In this document: piece by piece, positions 43,300-54,700 of the stretch | Numbering within the stretch: position 1 is the stretch's first letter | Layout of the letters: each line of letters starts with the position of its first letter | Source of the DNA: Labyrinthula sp. Ha | Lineage: Eukaryota; Sar; Bigyra; Labyrinthulida; Labyrinthulaceae | NCBI GenBank assembly: GCA_015227615.1 | Contig: JAALGZ010000030.1 | Coordinates: 1 to 64,000 of the forward strand | Length of the DNA stretch: 64,000 nt | Reading direction: 5' to 3' | The notes under the pieces: generated by a model | Told to the model about the DNA's origin: nothing | What the model saw: the letters and a program-made list of their open reading frames with translations, nothing else | The model's database searches: none | Made by a program: the position numbers and the translations under genes

Positions 43300-46203
43300 A
43301 TGGATGAAGAAACAATAACACAAACTAGCGAAAGAGATTCATTAGATCTCACAGTATCAACCAAAGAAGAAGTTATTAGTGTATCAAGAACAGAGGCACA
43401 AAACTTTATTCAACCATTGTTATCTGAGGACTTGTATAAGAAGTATTTTGGTCCAATTAGAGGAACATTTTGGCCTACTTTCAATCGAATATTTTGTTGT
43501 CGATCTATCTCAGATTTGGAAGCTCATCAGGAACACAGAAGAGAAGGTTTATATGAAGATTATGAAACTTTTATGCACGAGTGTAAGAAAGTCAGTAATC
43601 AAGAAGAAAAGAGACAACTTCAGGAAAAATGGGAAGATCACTTTCGTAATTGGAATGATGAAGATGAAGAAGTGTTTGGTAAAACAGGCAGTAGACAGCA
43701 TGTTCAAGCTCTGTTGTTGATTTTTTTATTTTATCTTCAACAAGTTGCTTTAATTATTATTGAAGGTGTAAATTATCCTGAGAGATGGAAAGACACTCTG
43801 ATATGGTTAAGGAAAGTTTTTCTACCAGATATTCGGCTTGATCTCTCAAAAGCAGATTCTACAGCTATTTATGCGGCATTTTATTTGTTTATTGTTGTTA
43901 TTCATCTTTTGGTTTACATCACAGATAAAACGAAAGAAACATTTTATTATTCAGAAAGTTCTCAAACATTAACATATTATAGAGGTATATTTCTTTTTTT
44001 CATTGGAGTGTTTACTTTTATATGTTTGGTTTTATTTTTCTCGAATAGTGAACATTGGAAGGTTTTTTCAGTTTTGCTTGGATATTCTATATTTTGTTTT
44101 TTATATCAAAGATTTATATATTATTATCTAAGAGATGTAATCATTCCAACTGGAAGAAAACTTGGTGAAGAAATAGAAGAAATTGTGTTATCTTTTTTCA
44201 AGCGTTCAACTAAAATTTTTGCTATTCTATCGTTTAATCTTATTACACCATTGGCTTCTGTTATATTAAGTTTAATTCTAAATGAAGAAAGATTTGCATT
44301 GAAAATTACATTTTCTAGTACTGGTGTATTTATATTATTTTCACTATTATATTATTATTGGAAAATAGGACAAGAAAAAAGTGAATATTATGTATTGTTT
44401 GGGGCACAGGAAACTAAAGATGTTTATCGAGATAATTTTCAAGCTTACAAAAAGGGTTTTAAATGGTTGGTTATAGTATTTTTTATAGAAAAAATATTAT
44501 TGACTATTGTTAATAAATTTTTTATAAGCGAGGATGATTTAACAGGAGGATGGATATCTCTTGCAATACTTTCTCTTATTTTTAGTTTTTTATATTATTT
44601 TGTTCCTTATGAAACTCAAGAACTTAATCAAATTGATATCTTGACAAGATTTAGTAATATTATTTTACTTTCTATTGGTATTATTCTTACAGAAGAAGAT
44701 TCTTTCTCTGAAAAATTCGCAACTATAATTTTGTTTTTTTTTACTGGAATAACTTTAATTTATTGGATATTCGCATTTAGAAAAACTATTTTTTCTCCTC
44801 AAGATTGTTTTGAATATTTTCCACTTTTTGTTTTCTTTCGTTTTCTTTACGGTGGAGTACAAAGATTTATTGCAAGAAGAAGATGGAAAAATGTAAAAAC
44901 CTTTGATGAAGCAAAAAATCTCCTCGCAAATAGAAAAAAGAGCGGAATAACAAAATATGAATGGTCTGTTTTTTTTGCTGATCAAAAGATATTATTCCTA
45001 TGTCTGGATAATGACAGTCAGAACATAAGTGAAAATTACCTCGATCCTTCTGAAGACTTAGATCTGATATTTTCTTCCATACATACCTCTGAATATTTTG
45101 ATAGAATTCTAGCAGGAGAAATATGTTCATCTCTCAAAATAGTTTCTCTTGAACTTAATTCTTCAGGTCTTACTGAGTATGCTTTTTCTTATATTCTGGA
45201 AAGTAATCTTTTTAATAGATTACTTTGGTTAACAATCTTAGAAGTACATGACTGCAAACTTTCTCCAATCTCGAATAAGAATTTATTTCTCTCTCTCTTA
45301 AATGGCGGTTTTCGGTTGCAATCATTGAGATTAGGAGATATTTTTTGTTCATCTGACCATTTTGATATACTTGGAGACTATTTATCAAAAACTCTTGAAC
45401 TTCAGAATTTTCATTTGGAGAATTCTAATAATTTTGAACCTGATAGTTACAAAATAATTCTTCAGTCTTTGAATACTGAAAAACTTAAATACCTTAAATT
45501 CCATATAAATAGATTTGGTGACTGTAATATATCTCTATTAACCGATATTCTAAAAGAAGCAAATAATTTAGAATACTTTGACTTTGAATATGAGAATATT
45601 TCAAAAGATTCAGTAATTTATTTATATGCTGTGTTTTCTAGTCTTAAACAAACAAATCGGCTGAATATTCGAGTTTTAATTTATGGTAGACTCACACTGT
45701 TTGTTTTGAATGAAGGCTTAAACACAATGTCTACAAATAAAAACATATTAATTACAAACGTTGATTTAGAAATGAATAAAGTTATTCCTGGACTTTTGAT
45801 ATCTGATTTCTTTGATAAGGAAGTTTGGTTTGTATTTTCAGAGAACGAAATATATGATTTTTCAAAAACTGCATATATTGCTGTGAGAGAAGGAATTAAT
45901 TGTGTTGTCAGTTTTGCTTTATCGTTGCTTAACTTAGAAGAGAAAAAACAGTTAAAGAAAAATATTGGTTCACAAAGGGATTATAGAAAAAAAGTTTCAA
46001 TGAAAGAGTTAATACATAAATATGGAAAAAATAGAAAAAAAGAAACATTGGAATCTATGTCTGAGATATTTGGAGCTCAAGTATATTTTAGGGAAGAATT
46101 AGATGAGCAAGAAGAGGAAGGAGAAGAAGAGTATTTGCCTCCAAATATAGACTACACTACACTTGTTTCTAACTCTGAGTTTGGTAGTACTCATTCTTCT
46201 TAA
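43300..46203 (+). CDS. Large multi-pass membrane protein with leucine-rich C-terminus, unrecognised
   Basis: 967 residues from ATG 43300 (MDEETITQTS); the frame continues 18 bases upstream only to a TTG. The N-terminal about 130 residues are cytosolic-like and charged. About ten hydrophobic segments follow between residues 130 and 510 (for example ALLLIFLFYLQQVALIII, IYAAFYLFIVVIHLLVYI, IFLFFIGVFTFICLVLFF and ATIILFFFTGITLIYWIFAF). A soluble part from about residue 560 has irregular leucine-rich repeats (LKIVSLELNSSGLTEYAF, LQSLRLGDIF, LQNFHLENSN, LKYLKFHINRFGDCN, LEYFDFEYENI). The C-terminus is basic, then very acidic. I know no family that joins these parts. It could be a membrane receptor or a lineage-specific transporter-like protein. 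Confidence 0.8.
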   Translation: MDEETITQTSERDSLDLTVSTKEEVISVSRTEAQNFIQPLLSEDLYKKYFGPIRGTFWPTFNRIFCCRSISDLEAHQEHRREGLYEDYETFMHECKKVSNQEEKRQLQEKWEDHFRNWNDEDEEVFGKTGSRQHVQALLLIFLFYLQQVALIIIEGVNYPERWKDTLIWLRKVFLPDIRLDLSKADSTAIYAAFYLFIVVIHLLVYITDKTKETFYYSESSQTLTYYRGIFLFFIGVFTFICLVLFFSNSEHWKVFSVLLGYSIFCFLYQRFIYYYLRDVIIPTGRKLGEEIEEIVLSFFKRSTKIFAILSFNLITPLASVILSLILNEERFALKITFSSTGVFILFSLLYYYWKIGQEKSEYYVLFGAQETKDVYRDNFQAYKKGFKWLVIVFFIEKILLTIVNKFFISEDDLTGGWISLAILSLIFSFLYYFVPYETQELNQIDILTRFSNIILLSIGIILTEEDSFSEKFATIILFFFTGITLIYWIFAFRKTIFSPQDCFEYFPLFVFFRFLYGGVQRFIARRRWKNVKTFDEAKNLLANRKKSGITKYEWSVFFADQKILFLCLDNDSQNISENYLDPSEDLDLIFSSIHTSEYFDRILAGEICSSLKIVSLELNSSGLTEYAFSYILESNLFNRLLWLTILEVHDCKLSPISNKNLFLSLLNGGFRLQSLRLGDIFCSSDHFDILGDYLSKTLELQNFHLENSNNFEPDSYKIILQSLNTEKLKYLKFHINRFGDCNISLLTDILKEANNLEYFDFEYENISKDSVIYLYAVFSSLKQTNRLNIRVLIYGRLTLFVLNEGLNTMSTNKNILITNVDLEMNKVIPGLLISDFFDKEVWFVFSENEIYDFSKTAYIAVREGINCVVSFALSLLNLEEKKQLKKNIGSQRDYRKKVSMKELIHKYGKNRKKETLESMSEIFGAQVYFREELDEQEEEGEEEYLPPNIDYTTLVSNSEFGSTHSS

Positions 46204-47029
46204 CATCCGTGTAGTCAAGGCCAGTCTTTTTGAAAATGCATAATTCAGTTAACTCTAGATAACAAGAATACTTTTCAAATATACTTGGTAGGGTAGTAAT
46301 ATTATTTACTTTTGTTTGCCATTGATATTCAAGTAACTTTTTTTTGAATTGTTTCATCTGTTCTTTATACCTTATTTACTTCTTTAAAAGCCTAATATGT
46401 CCAACAATGTTTTCTATTGTTGTGAATTTTTTTCTTGTAATTCCTAAAACTCACTACCATCTAAACCTTATTTATAATTTCTTCTTTATTATTCCTCTAG
46501 TATCTCTGTTCTAATTAACTTTTCTTCCATATTTGTGTTACTATTCAAAAACTCAATTTCTGGTTCATTACCAAAGATATCATCATTTATTTTCAAACTC
46601 TCGCAAATAATACTACTCGAAAATAATTCTTATGTCTAAGTTAATAGTGGAAATAGTTTCAAGAAAACTTATTCAATCTATGAACTTCAATTATCTAGTA
46701 CTCTAGAGCAAAATAAAATAAGTTAACACTTATGGAAAAACATTTATTCTAATTCAATCGCGGTAAGCAATATTTAAATTAACAAAGATAATATATAAAA
46801 TTGTTTAAGACTAATATAATAAAAGAGATTTCAGAGTTGGTTTCGAGGAAATGTCATACAAAAATATATAAAACAGTTTCATAGATTTTGTTGATCTTTA
46901 TATTTCAGTATATCTGCAAGATGCTCTTATACACCAACAACTTCAAAGTAATATATATTTGAAAATATTACAATTTATAATATTACCTTTTAAATTCAAT
47001 ACAATTCAAAAAAAACTAAATAATATTCT
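46204..47029. other. Intergenic stretch, no supported gene
   Basis: 826 bp, AT-rich, between two convergent genes. Only a short minus-strand frame at 46169-46357 overlaps the preceding gene; it has no protein-like features. Confidence 0.4.
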
Positions 47030-47650
47030 TCAATATTTTTTTCCTTCGCGCGGCTCAAAGCAACCATCACATAAGCTCGGTGGACGAAGAGTAGGAAAAG
47101 GTGTTGGAGAAAGTGTTGCAGTAACAGTTGGAAAAGGACTTGGTTGATCTGTAGGGAAATTAGTTGGAGATTCTGTTGGATTGGTAGATGGTAAGTTAGT
47201 AGGTTGAGTAGATGGAGATTCACTAGGTTGTACAGATGGCGACTCGGTTGGATTGAAAGATGGTTTTGTTGTTGGAACACTTATTTTGGAATATGTTCGA
47301 GTTGATCCAGCAAAATAACTTAAAAAAGCAACCAAAGTAAACATAAGAAATAATATCAAACACTTGAGAATATTGCTTTTATGTTTCTTTGTTGTTGTTT
47401 GAACAAGAATATCTTCTTTTACTGCATTTTGTTTAGGAATGGAAGAAGGAAAAGGAATTTCAGCTATATTTCTAGTACTATGTAAGTCTTCAAATATTCT
47501 TCTTGCTGCATTGTTAACTACGAGAGAGGATCCAGAAGTTTCAAATTCCTCTTGTCCATTAGTATAGAGTGTAAAGTCTTCATCTTGATGTCGTCCTTCA
47601 TCCTGAAAGAAAGGAAAAGTAATAGTAGGACCTGGAGAATTTATATTCAT
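47030..47650 (-). CDS. Type II membrane protein with PT/PS repeat ectodomain
   Basis: 206 residues from ATG 47650. A cytosolic N-terminal half (residues 1-90) ends in a basic KKHKSN stretch. One membrane anchor is at about residues 94-115 (ILKCLILFLMFTLVAFLSYF). The outside part is a run of [ST]-x-P repeats at about residues 126-190 (PTESPSVQPSESPSTQPTNL and more), ending in LCDGCFEPREGKKY with two cysteines. Repeats of PTxxP type mark surface and wall proteins of stramenopiles and carry O-glycans in known cases. There is no enzymatic domain. The GT64 enzymes of this window could be relevant to its modification, but that is speculation. Confidence 0.72.
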   Translation of the reverse strand: MNINSPGPTITFPFFQDEGRHQDEDFTLYTNGQEEFETSGSSLVVNNAARRIFEDLHSTRNIAEIPFPSSIPKQNAVKEDILVQTTTKKHKSNILKCLILFLMFTLVAFLSYFAGSTRTYSKISVPTTKPSFNPTESPSVQPSESPSTQPTNLPSTNPTESPTNFPTDQPSPFPTVTATLSPTPFPTLRPPSLCDGCFEPREGKKY

Positions 47651-48907
47651 AAAGAAAATAGTTTTTATTGTTTGTTTAAACTTTACCTGAGAGAATGGAG
47701 AGTTTTGTCTTAACTTAGAAGTTGGAACATTTTATTTTGTTATTGTATCGTCAAAAGAATATAATGTACCCTATAAATGCTAAAATATTCTATTATAAGT
47801 TAACATCGCATAACTTTGCTTAGTAACTACTAAGTTTGTTTTTACTTTAGGTGTAACTCTATTTGGCTCGGTCAATTTTATATTGAGTTGGAACTATTTG
47901 TATTAAATAAACAAACTTTGTTCATTTTCAACAAGTTTGTATGTCCATATTAGGGGGTGGTTATTATATTAACCCTATTTTGACATAACATGAAAGTATG
48001 AGAGAAAGAAATATTAGCAGATGAATTCAGGAAGAAAGATATTTCAAAAACTTTATGGTAGAGTTTACCTAGTTGTACGAAATTAACATTAGTTATTGTT
48101 CATATCTTTTATATAAGAAAGAATTCTGTTGACTATTTTGAAACTTGAAGCTTTAGCATGTTGCTGTTATAAAGCTACTGGGTGTTCTACAGATTTGAAA
48201 AAGCGGCTCTTAAACTCTTTATTACAAGTTGGTTCTATATATTTGTTACATTTAGATAAAAAAAAACAATGCTATTTTATTATTCTTTTTCCACAGTTTT
48301 TTTTTATTTTTAAATAGTGAAAACATAAGAATATAACCATAGTTTATGTTTCTCTTTTTCTTGCAATTATTATATTTTTAATAAGAGTGCTGAATGATTT
48401 AATAACTTTTCATCTATCAGGTGTGCCAAATTTGAGCACCAGTAGTTTTTCTACCCAGAATATATAGAAGTGGAGTCAGAGGTAAATGAACTACTTCAGA
48501 AAAAGGAAGATCTTTCATCTGGTTCATATTGAGCTTTTCATAATTATTTTCTATATTGGAATACTTGAGGCGAAAAAATGATAGGCTGAAGAGAAAATGG
48601 AGAAAGTTTTGATTTTGAAACAGTAAAGGTTCGCTTTAGATTATAGGAAACTTTCAATCTAGAAATATTTTGTGATGATTTTGTTGCTGAAAAAAATAAT
48701 TGAAAAATTTCCTCTTCATTGCATCAAGCTAGTTTATCAACTTAAATTCCATTCTGAAAGTAAACCATACTTTTCTCATATGCTTTCTATATTGAAAACT
48801 CTCCTAATATTAAGTATAAATTTATACATAAATCAAGAGTATTTAGAAGAAATCCAAATTTACAAATTATTGGCTCCAATTATAACATTAGAACTCCAAA
48901 AATAATA
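47651..48907. other. Intergenic stretch, no supported gene
   Basis: About 1.26 kb of AT-rich DNA between two minus-strand genes. Short plus-strand frames (48129, 48672) look random. Confidence 0.4.
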
Positions 48908-49897
48908 TCATAATTTTAGTTTTCGTTTTGTAATTTTACCATATCTAACAGTGAAATTTCTGCCTGAGATAGATTGAAATCTATTAATGCGTTTAAGAAT
49001 ATTAGTTTCATTACCTTTAAATATAAGAATACTTTTATAATGTATGAAATCTTTTGAGCTTAGCAAAGCATTGAGTAACATAGAAGATTCAACTGACACT
49101 AAGAAATAAAAGCATCCTGTTAATAAAATCTGAACTTGAATTGAGCGCACAAATTTTGTAAATACATATATTAATGTATTACTCAAATAGAGAGATCTAT
49201 TACTAAGATTAAACTGTTTCAACTGACTACAAAAGGGTTCTTCTGCAAGACAATAGATAATAGAAATAAGGTCATCACTTTCTAAAGACTGTTTGAATAT
49301 ATTCAATGAAATAAGATTTGTAAATATATTATATTTGATGCAATATTTGCAAAGATAAAAGAGACAAGTGTCTATTTTACAATGAATTTCTATTAAGTTC
49401 ATACATTGGAACTTAAAGAAATTAATTACATCTGTATAAGGCTTAGAAAAAATAATAAAACCCAAATCAATAAACTGAATATCCCTCATTTTCTTTATAT
49501 TTTTCATAAAAACTTCTCCTGATAGGTTTTGGGAACCATTACCAAAAGATATTCTTTTCAATTTACCTTTTGTTGACATAACCATAGAAAATATTTTGTC
49601 TAAGTCTGAAACACAGTTAGAAAAGAAAAAATGAACAGACATAATATCTAAATCAGAAAAAAACTCTTCTAAAAATTTAGTTTCACAAGGATTTAAAGCA
49701 TTCCGCAGCCAGAAAAGTGACAGTTCAATGCAATTAAGTTCCATTAGTCTTTTCCTATGCACTGCAGAAAAGATTGGATCTGTAGGTGAATATGTATCCG
49801 AAACTTTGATAAAGGGAACTCTTGTTTCCTTTATTTTAAAATCAATTGTTAGATTTTCATAGCGCGCTCTAAACCTATGCATAGAAACCGACTTCAT
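48908..49897 (-). CDS. Leucine-rich protein, unrecognised; possibly with an upstream exon
   Basis: 329 residues from ATG 49897. The composition is rich in Leu, Ile, Phe and Asn with irregular repeat-like units (LMELNCIELSLFWLRNAL, MRDIQFIDLGFIIF, FTNLISLNIFKQSLESDDLI, LKQFNLSNRSLYL), resembling the degenerate leucine-rich repeats of the 43300-46203 protein. No membrane segment is convincing. The open frame continues upstream of the ATG through a basic stretch (AKGKRKFFERVRRKKS) up to a good splice acceptor (TTTTCAG, exon starting at 49944). The real protein may therefore begin in an exon further right that I could not identify. No function assigned. Confidence 0.6.
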   Translation of the reverse strand: MKSVSMHRFRARYENLTIDFKIKETRVPFIKVSDTYSPTDPIFSAVHRKRLMELNCIELSLFWLRNALNPCETKFLEEFFSDLDIMSVHFFFSNCVSDLDKIFSMVMSTKGKLKRISFGNGSQNLSGEVFMKNIKKMRDIQFIDLGFIIFSKPYTDVINFFKFQCMNLIEIHCKIDTCLFYLCKYCIKYNIFTNLISLNIFKQSLESDDLISIIYCLAEEPFCSQLKQFNLSNRSLYLSNTLIYVFTKFVRSIQVQILLTGCFYFLVSVESSMLLNALLSSKDFIHYKSILIFKGNETNILKRINRFQSISGRNFTVRYGKITKRKLKL

Positions 49898-50164
49898 CGA
49901 CTTCTTCCGACGGACACGCTCGAAGAACTTTCTTTTACCTTTAGCTGAAAATTAAATAACACTAAATAAAATTTTATCGTATTTTTGAGAGATCTCACCA
50001 GTTTTTTATCCTGTTTCGCTTATATACTGTGGTATTCGAAAAAACTAATTCTGAGTATATTTTACAATTGGATTCCTTTTTTACGTAACTGGCGCCAAAT
50101 ACATGGTAATGTCACATTGAATCCTTAACTAGTTTGCAGTTTGCGCTCATGCTCTTGCTTATGG

Positions 50165-51245
50165 GTGTAGTTTGATATTATAATGAAATATCAAACGAGT
50201 TTTCAGAGCTTTGATATTATTTTGAGTAAATTTAAGTTTTCCTCAGGTAATTTGCGTGAGTTTTTTATTATATCATAAGAATCATTTGATATTTTGGCCA
50301 TTTGGCTCACTTTTTTTGAGATTTAGATATTTTGATAATTTGGGTTTTTGATGTTTTTTAACTCTCTCACTTTCAACCATACATACCCCTACCATAACGT
50401 TTTTACAAATTTATTGGAATCGATCGTATGACCAATGCTTCATCTGTCACATTGTCCCCAACTACACTATCAAGATTGTGTTAAATCCTTACATCCTGTT
50501 GCTACTATGATGAAAAATCATAATTCCCCAAGATTTTGAGAGCACAAAAATTATCAAAATAAAATAACAAACTTAAGCAAAAAAAAACTACTGTGAGCAA
50601 AAACCCATATTCTTCGAGTGCAGCAGGTTCAAACGCTGCAATTACTGAACAAATGAGCACTGATAGAGGTAAAAGGCTCCAAGTAACCCAACAGAATTCT
50701 TGGATGTAACAATTTTATTGGATTTCACAGTGAAAAATCATTGTATATCTACTTTGTTTAAGCAATGAGTTTGAATTTATAGCTTTAAAGCTTACTGTTC
50801 ATCAAGCTGGCTGTGAAAGTCAAAAAAATGTACAAACCAAAATTTAAAAGTTAAACTTAGTCCAACAGTGCTTCTTCTTGGTCAGGCTTAGGCTAACATA
50901 TTTGAATTTTTAAATAATTAATCTTTAAGGGGGGAATAGAATGCCGCCGAAAAATGAAGATTCAGGTTACTGAAATTAAATTCTCATGCATTGGTTTTGT
51001 CCGTTTTTTTTCTTTCCTTCCTCAAACATGTAAATTTTGAGACCCAAAATAATTATAATTCAAAAACTCAAACATGATTTGATAAATAGGCCTTAGGCTT
51101 TCTGGGCTAAATATTATTTGAAGAATTTTGATCTATCAAAAAACTCAAATATATTATTTGAGGAATATTTAAGCGCCAAGAAAAATATCAATACTCAATA
51201 ATTTTGATAATATCATTTGAGCCTTGATATTCTTTCCTTAACCGG
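50165..51245. repeat. Decayed inverted-repeat (foldback/MITE-like) region
   Basis: The left part (50165-50380) and the reverse complement of the right part (51050-51245) resemble each other: CCTCAGGTAATTTGCGTGAG against CCTCAAATAATATATTTGAG, both followed by TTTTTT-AT, plus GATATTAT and TTATTGAGTA/TTTTGAGTA blocks in the same order. The interior shows no gene. This suggests a degenerate non-autonomous DNA element of about 1.1 kb. Edges approximate. Confidence 0.4.
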
Positions 51246-52680
51246 CATCCCTACTCTCGCTACTTTAAATAACTGAAGGAAAAAAATGAGGAAACTCCCA
51301 TTAGCTATTAGTATGGAATGTTTTGCAGGGTTTTCGAATTCTCAATCTACTATGGTTATAGCTAACCTTTAACGAGGAGACACATAATTATCTTCAGGTG
51401 CCATTTATACCTTATTTTCATAGTTTGCTTAAGCAGTTCTCATTTCCCATTCGACTCACTGTGTCCGATCTCAATTTCAACTTATGCTGGGCAGTCTTGC
51501 TTTTGCGACATACACAAAACTTCAGTCCAAATTCACTGGCACCAATAACTCAGAACCCAAACTAACTATAGGCCTTTATTGCATCCTGCTTAGTGAAAAT
51601 ATTGCCTAATTTCTAAATTTACGAGCGTGTCTTTCCCTTTCAGTATACATTACTATGAAATGCTTTTTATTGGTACATAATGAGAGAGAAGATATGCGAG
51701 GCTAAATACAATGCATGAGCAGTGTCTGTCATGGCAAATTGAGAGAACTTCTACATTTTGTCTATTGCAATCAAGAGTACTCGGTTCCAAATTAGTTAGT
51801 CACCAATAGATCTTGATGATTCTAATACCCATGGCAGTAACAAAAACAAAAGAAGTACATTTTAAACCTGTTTCATTTTTTTTCTGTGGAATTTAAATCA
51901 ATGTTATTGCCGGTTTCCCTCGTCTTTCAAGTCAATTGAGCTTAAATGGAAAACTTGGTTTCTTTCACTACAGTAGTAGAGCTTCTTATCAATTTTCTAC
52001 ATTAGAGTCATTTCAAGGGTAAAACTATCTAGAATTTTTTCTTATTAAATGTTCTACAAACAGCATACTGGTAATGACCAAAATATCTGCAATATTGGCG
52101 AGAAATCTACTTTAGATTTACCAAACAAGTACCTTTACTATATTGAAAACTATCTAGATTCTCTGCTTAGTGTACTTAGGGTTTGTTGCCTTGCTTAGCA
52201 GTAACTACAGTGACAGAATGCTCTCAAACTTAATTTAGCCTCGCTACTGTTAAGTAAATCTTAACAGAAACTTGAAACTAAAAGTGATAGCGGTAAGGGC
52301 AAGAGTTTTTTGGGGTCGAAGAAATATTTCCCGATAAGATAATTTTTTGGGAATCATATTTGGATACCGTACTTTCTCTTCATCTTATTCTATCTTTTCT
52401 GAACTGGAGACGATATCCAGTCCTTTGATCACAAGTAAGCGTAGTATTCATTCTACTCGGATATGTAGGCGATCCGGCAAGTAGCAAAAACGAGATGTAA
52501 AGTTTGTGTACGCGAAAACTGGTTTGTTCATCCTTAAAACCCTTCTGTATTTTTACTTATGTTATGTTTTTTAAACTCATGTAATATTCTGTTAGTTTTT
52601 GCCTAAACTTGTTTGGTTTTGATTTTAGCTAGAAAGAGAAAATTTCCTGTTTGTTGAATTTTCAAAAATATTGTGACATA
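51246..52680. other. Intergenic stretch, no supported gene
   Basis: About 1.4 kb without a credible coding region or repeat on either strand. Confidence 0.4.
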
Positions 52681-52862
52681 CTATTACTCATCATGATTGA
52701 CCATACAATAATGAACCGTAAGTGAACTAGAAGACAGATATATATGATTTTTGAAACACTGCACGTTTTTTCTTTTTTCCTCTGAATTATCTTCAAAATT
52801 AAAAAAACCAATGAATCCTAGAAAAATAAACAGTGCACCAAAATTACTCTTGAGATTAAGAT

Positions 52863-53603
52863 TTACTTACGCCGATATCGGTATAACTTACTTCTTTGTA
52901 ATTTTTGAGCAGCAAGGAGTTGATTTTGCACATTATTATACCTCTGCAATAACTTATCTACTTCTTCTGTCTTTCTTTTCTCAATACTATCTTTTGTAGC
53001 TTTAAGTTTTTTCTGAAGCGCATGAAGTTCATTTTTATGTTTTCGTTTTAAATGAAACTCTTTAATTTCCAAAGCACGATTCTTCTTTTCTACTAATCTC
53101 TTCCTTTCATTACTTTCAAGCTCATCGGCTCGATGTTTTATTCGCGCTGCATGTTGATAATCTCTCTGCTTAGCTAAAGATTCTTGTACTTTTCGCAGGT
53201 TTAGCAATTCCTTTGAAGGTTTATATTTATCACTTCCTTTAATTCCTGGATTATTCTTCGTCTCTTGTTTAGCGATAAATATCATTCTTAATTCTTGGAT
53301 TTCAACTAAATGCTTATTCTTCAGATCTGATACTAGTGTTGAACCATAATTTTGGTGCTCAGCTAATTTTTCATCCCAAGATTTATTAAATCTTTGAAAT
53401 TCGAGTAAATGCGCTTCTTCTAGACCTAATCTTTCTGATATTTGCTGTGACCGTAACGTTTCTTTTCGTCTATTAAATTCATGAACCTTTAATTCCTCTA
53501 ACCGATTTTTGGCAACTTCCGCTTCGACATATTTTCCTTCGAGTTCACAGTTTTTTCTATGCTCTTCCAAAATTTGTAAAAAATCTTCCACATCTCCATC
53601 CAT
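52863..53603 (-). CDS. Coiled-coil protein, unnamed; last exon uncertain
   Basis: 246 residues from ATG 53603 (MDGDVEDFLQILEEHRKNCE). It is almost entirely charged heptad-like helix, with a conserved-looking core KPSKELLNLRKVQESLAKQR, then DYQHAARIKHRADELE. I have seen similar cores in proteins of many flagellated protists, but I cannot give a family name. A strong splice donor (GTAAGT, 52891-52886) lies just before the end of the frame, and an acceptor (TTTTTCTAG, ending 52818) follows. If that 74-nt intron is used, the last residues are replaced by about 43 others, ending near 52682. The gene is first of three closely spaced minus-strand genes in map order; 94 bp separate it from the CD2BP2-like gene. 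Confidence 0.7.
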   Translation of the reverse strand: MDGDVEDFLQILEEHRKNCELEGKYVEAEVAKNRLEELKVHEFNRRKETLRSQQISERLGLEEAHLLEFQRFNKSWDEKLAEHQNYGSTLVSDLKNKHLVEIQELRMIFIAKQETKNNPGIKGSDKYKPSKELLNLRKVQESLAKQRDYQHAARIKHRADELESNERKRLVEKKNRALEIKEFHLKRKHKNELHALQKKLKATKDSIEKRKTEEVDKLLQRYNNVQNQLLAAQKLQRSKLYRYRRK

Positions 53604-53697
53604 TTTTTAACTCCTCATTTCTTACCGAAAAACTTAATTTTAAATTAAAAAAAAAAAATTAAAATAATTATCTTTATCATAAAATGATTGATTAACT

Positions 53698-54578
53698 TCA
53701 ATCAAGTTTCAGAAAATTTACTTTAGTTGAAAGAACCCATTCTTCAGAAGAATTTTGCTCCTCGTCATCATCAGAATCAGAAAGTCCATCTAAATCATCA
53801 GCAGCAGTCTTTTCTGAATCCTCTTTTTTTTCTGCCTTACGAACAAAAACTTGCTGATTTGGGTCATTAGAAACTTGAGAAAAATAACTTTCGTTCCATT
53901 GGGACATCATAGTCGCGTTGAATGGCCCGTGAATTTCTGGATTCTTTCCAATTTTGTACTCATAAAACACATCCTTCAAAGCAAGAGAATTTATACCTGA
54001 TGCTTTTAACTCGTAGATATTCGAGTGAGTTTGTAAAAGTGTATTACAAGCTTCAGAAAGTTTTTCTATCAATTCTTTATTCTTTACTTTTCCTAACCTG
54101 CTCAACGCTTCGAAAGAATTCTCATCTGGTTTCAAAATTTCCAAAATATTTTTTAAGCATACTTTTTCTGGTAGCTTTTCTTCAACTTTAGCGTTTTCTT
54201 TGGAAACAAATTTTGCAATTTCGTTCTTGCTTAGTTGTTTCAACCACTCATCTGTTTCGATTTCTTCTTCATCATCTTCATCTAGAACTATTCTTCTAGT
54301 TTGTATATATTCATCATTTTCATTAAAATATCCCGCTCGTTTTTCAGCTTTTAAATTGAATGGGATTATTTTAATCCCGTCATTTTCACTTCTTAACTTT
54401 TTCCGCAAGTTTGATAGTTCATCTTCTGTATATTCTTTCTCACCTGATTCTAAATTAACATCTAAAATAAATAAATATTATAAAACAAACATTTTCGCTT
54501 TGATTGAAACAGTTTTAAAGGTTTTTCTGTTGCAAAATTTGTATCCTTACCAAAAGAAACTTTTTTTGTTGTTTTCAT
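53698..54578 (-). CDS. CD2BP2/LIN1-like U5 snRNP protein with GYF-type domain, two exons
   Basis: 263 residues from a 28-nt first exon (54551-54578, MKTTKKVSF) and a long second exon (53698-54461), joined over an 89-nt GT-AG intron (54462-54550). The splice keeps frame and restores an ATG start; exon 2 alone begins without one. Family blocks are the N-terminal KKVSFD, IKIIPFNLKAEKRAGYFNEN (like GITPFNLQEEMEEGHFD in human CD2BP2), DEWL, a helical middle, and a C-terminal GYF-type domain at about residues 174-215 with FYEYKIGKNPEIHGPF and NESYF. CD2BP2/LIN1 is a U5 snRNP component of tri-snRNP assembly; the GYF fold binds proline-rich peptides. It is expected in the nucleus. Confidence 0.85.
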
Positions 54579-54700
54579 TTCCCTTTAAGTAAAATCACAG
54601 TACTGCATTACCAGAAAATATAAAAAAATTTGACTCCAAGATATATTCAGACTTTAAGCATAGGGACAAAAAGCTAAAAGTAATTTAATGATATGTTTAT

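Noticed and set aside
50618-50650. Possible tRNA T-arm (GCAGCAGGTTCAAACGCTGC)
   Set aside because: No matching D-arm, anticodon arm or acceptor stem could be found at the right distance.
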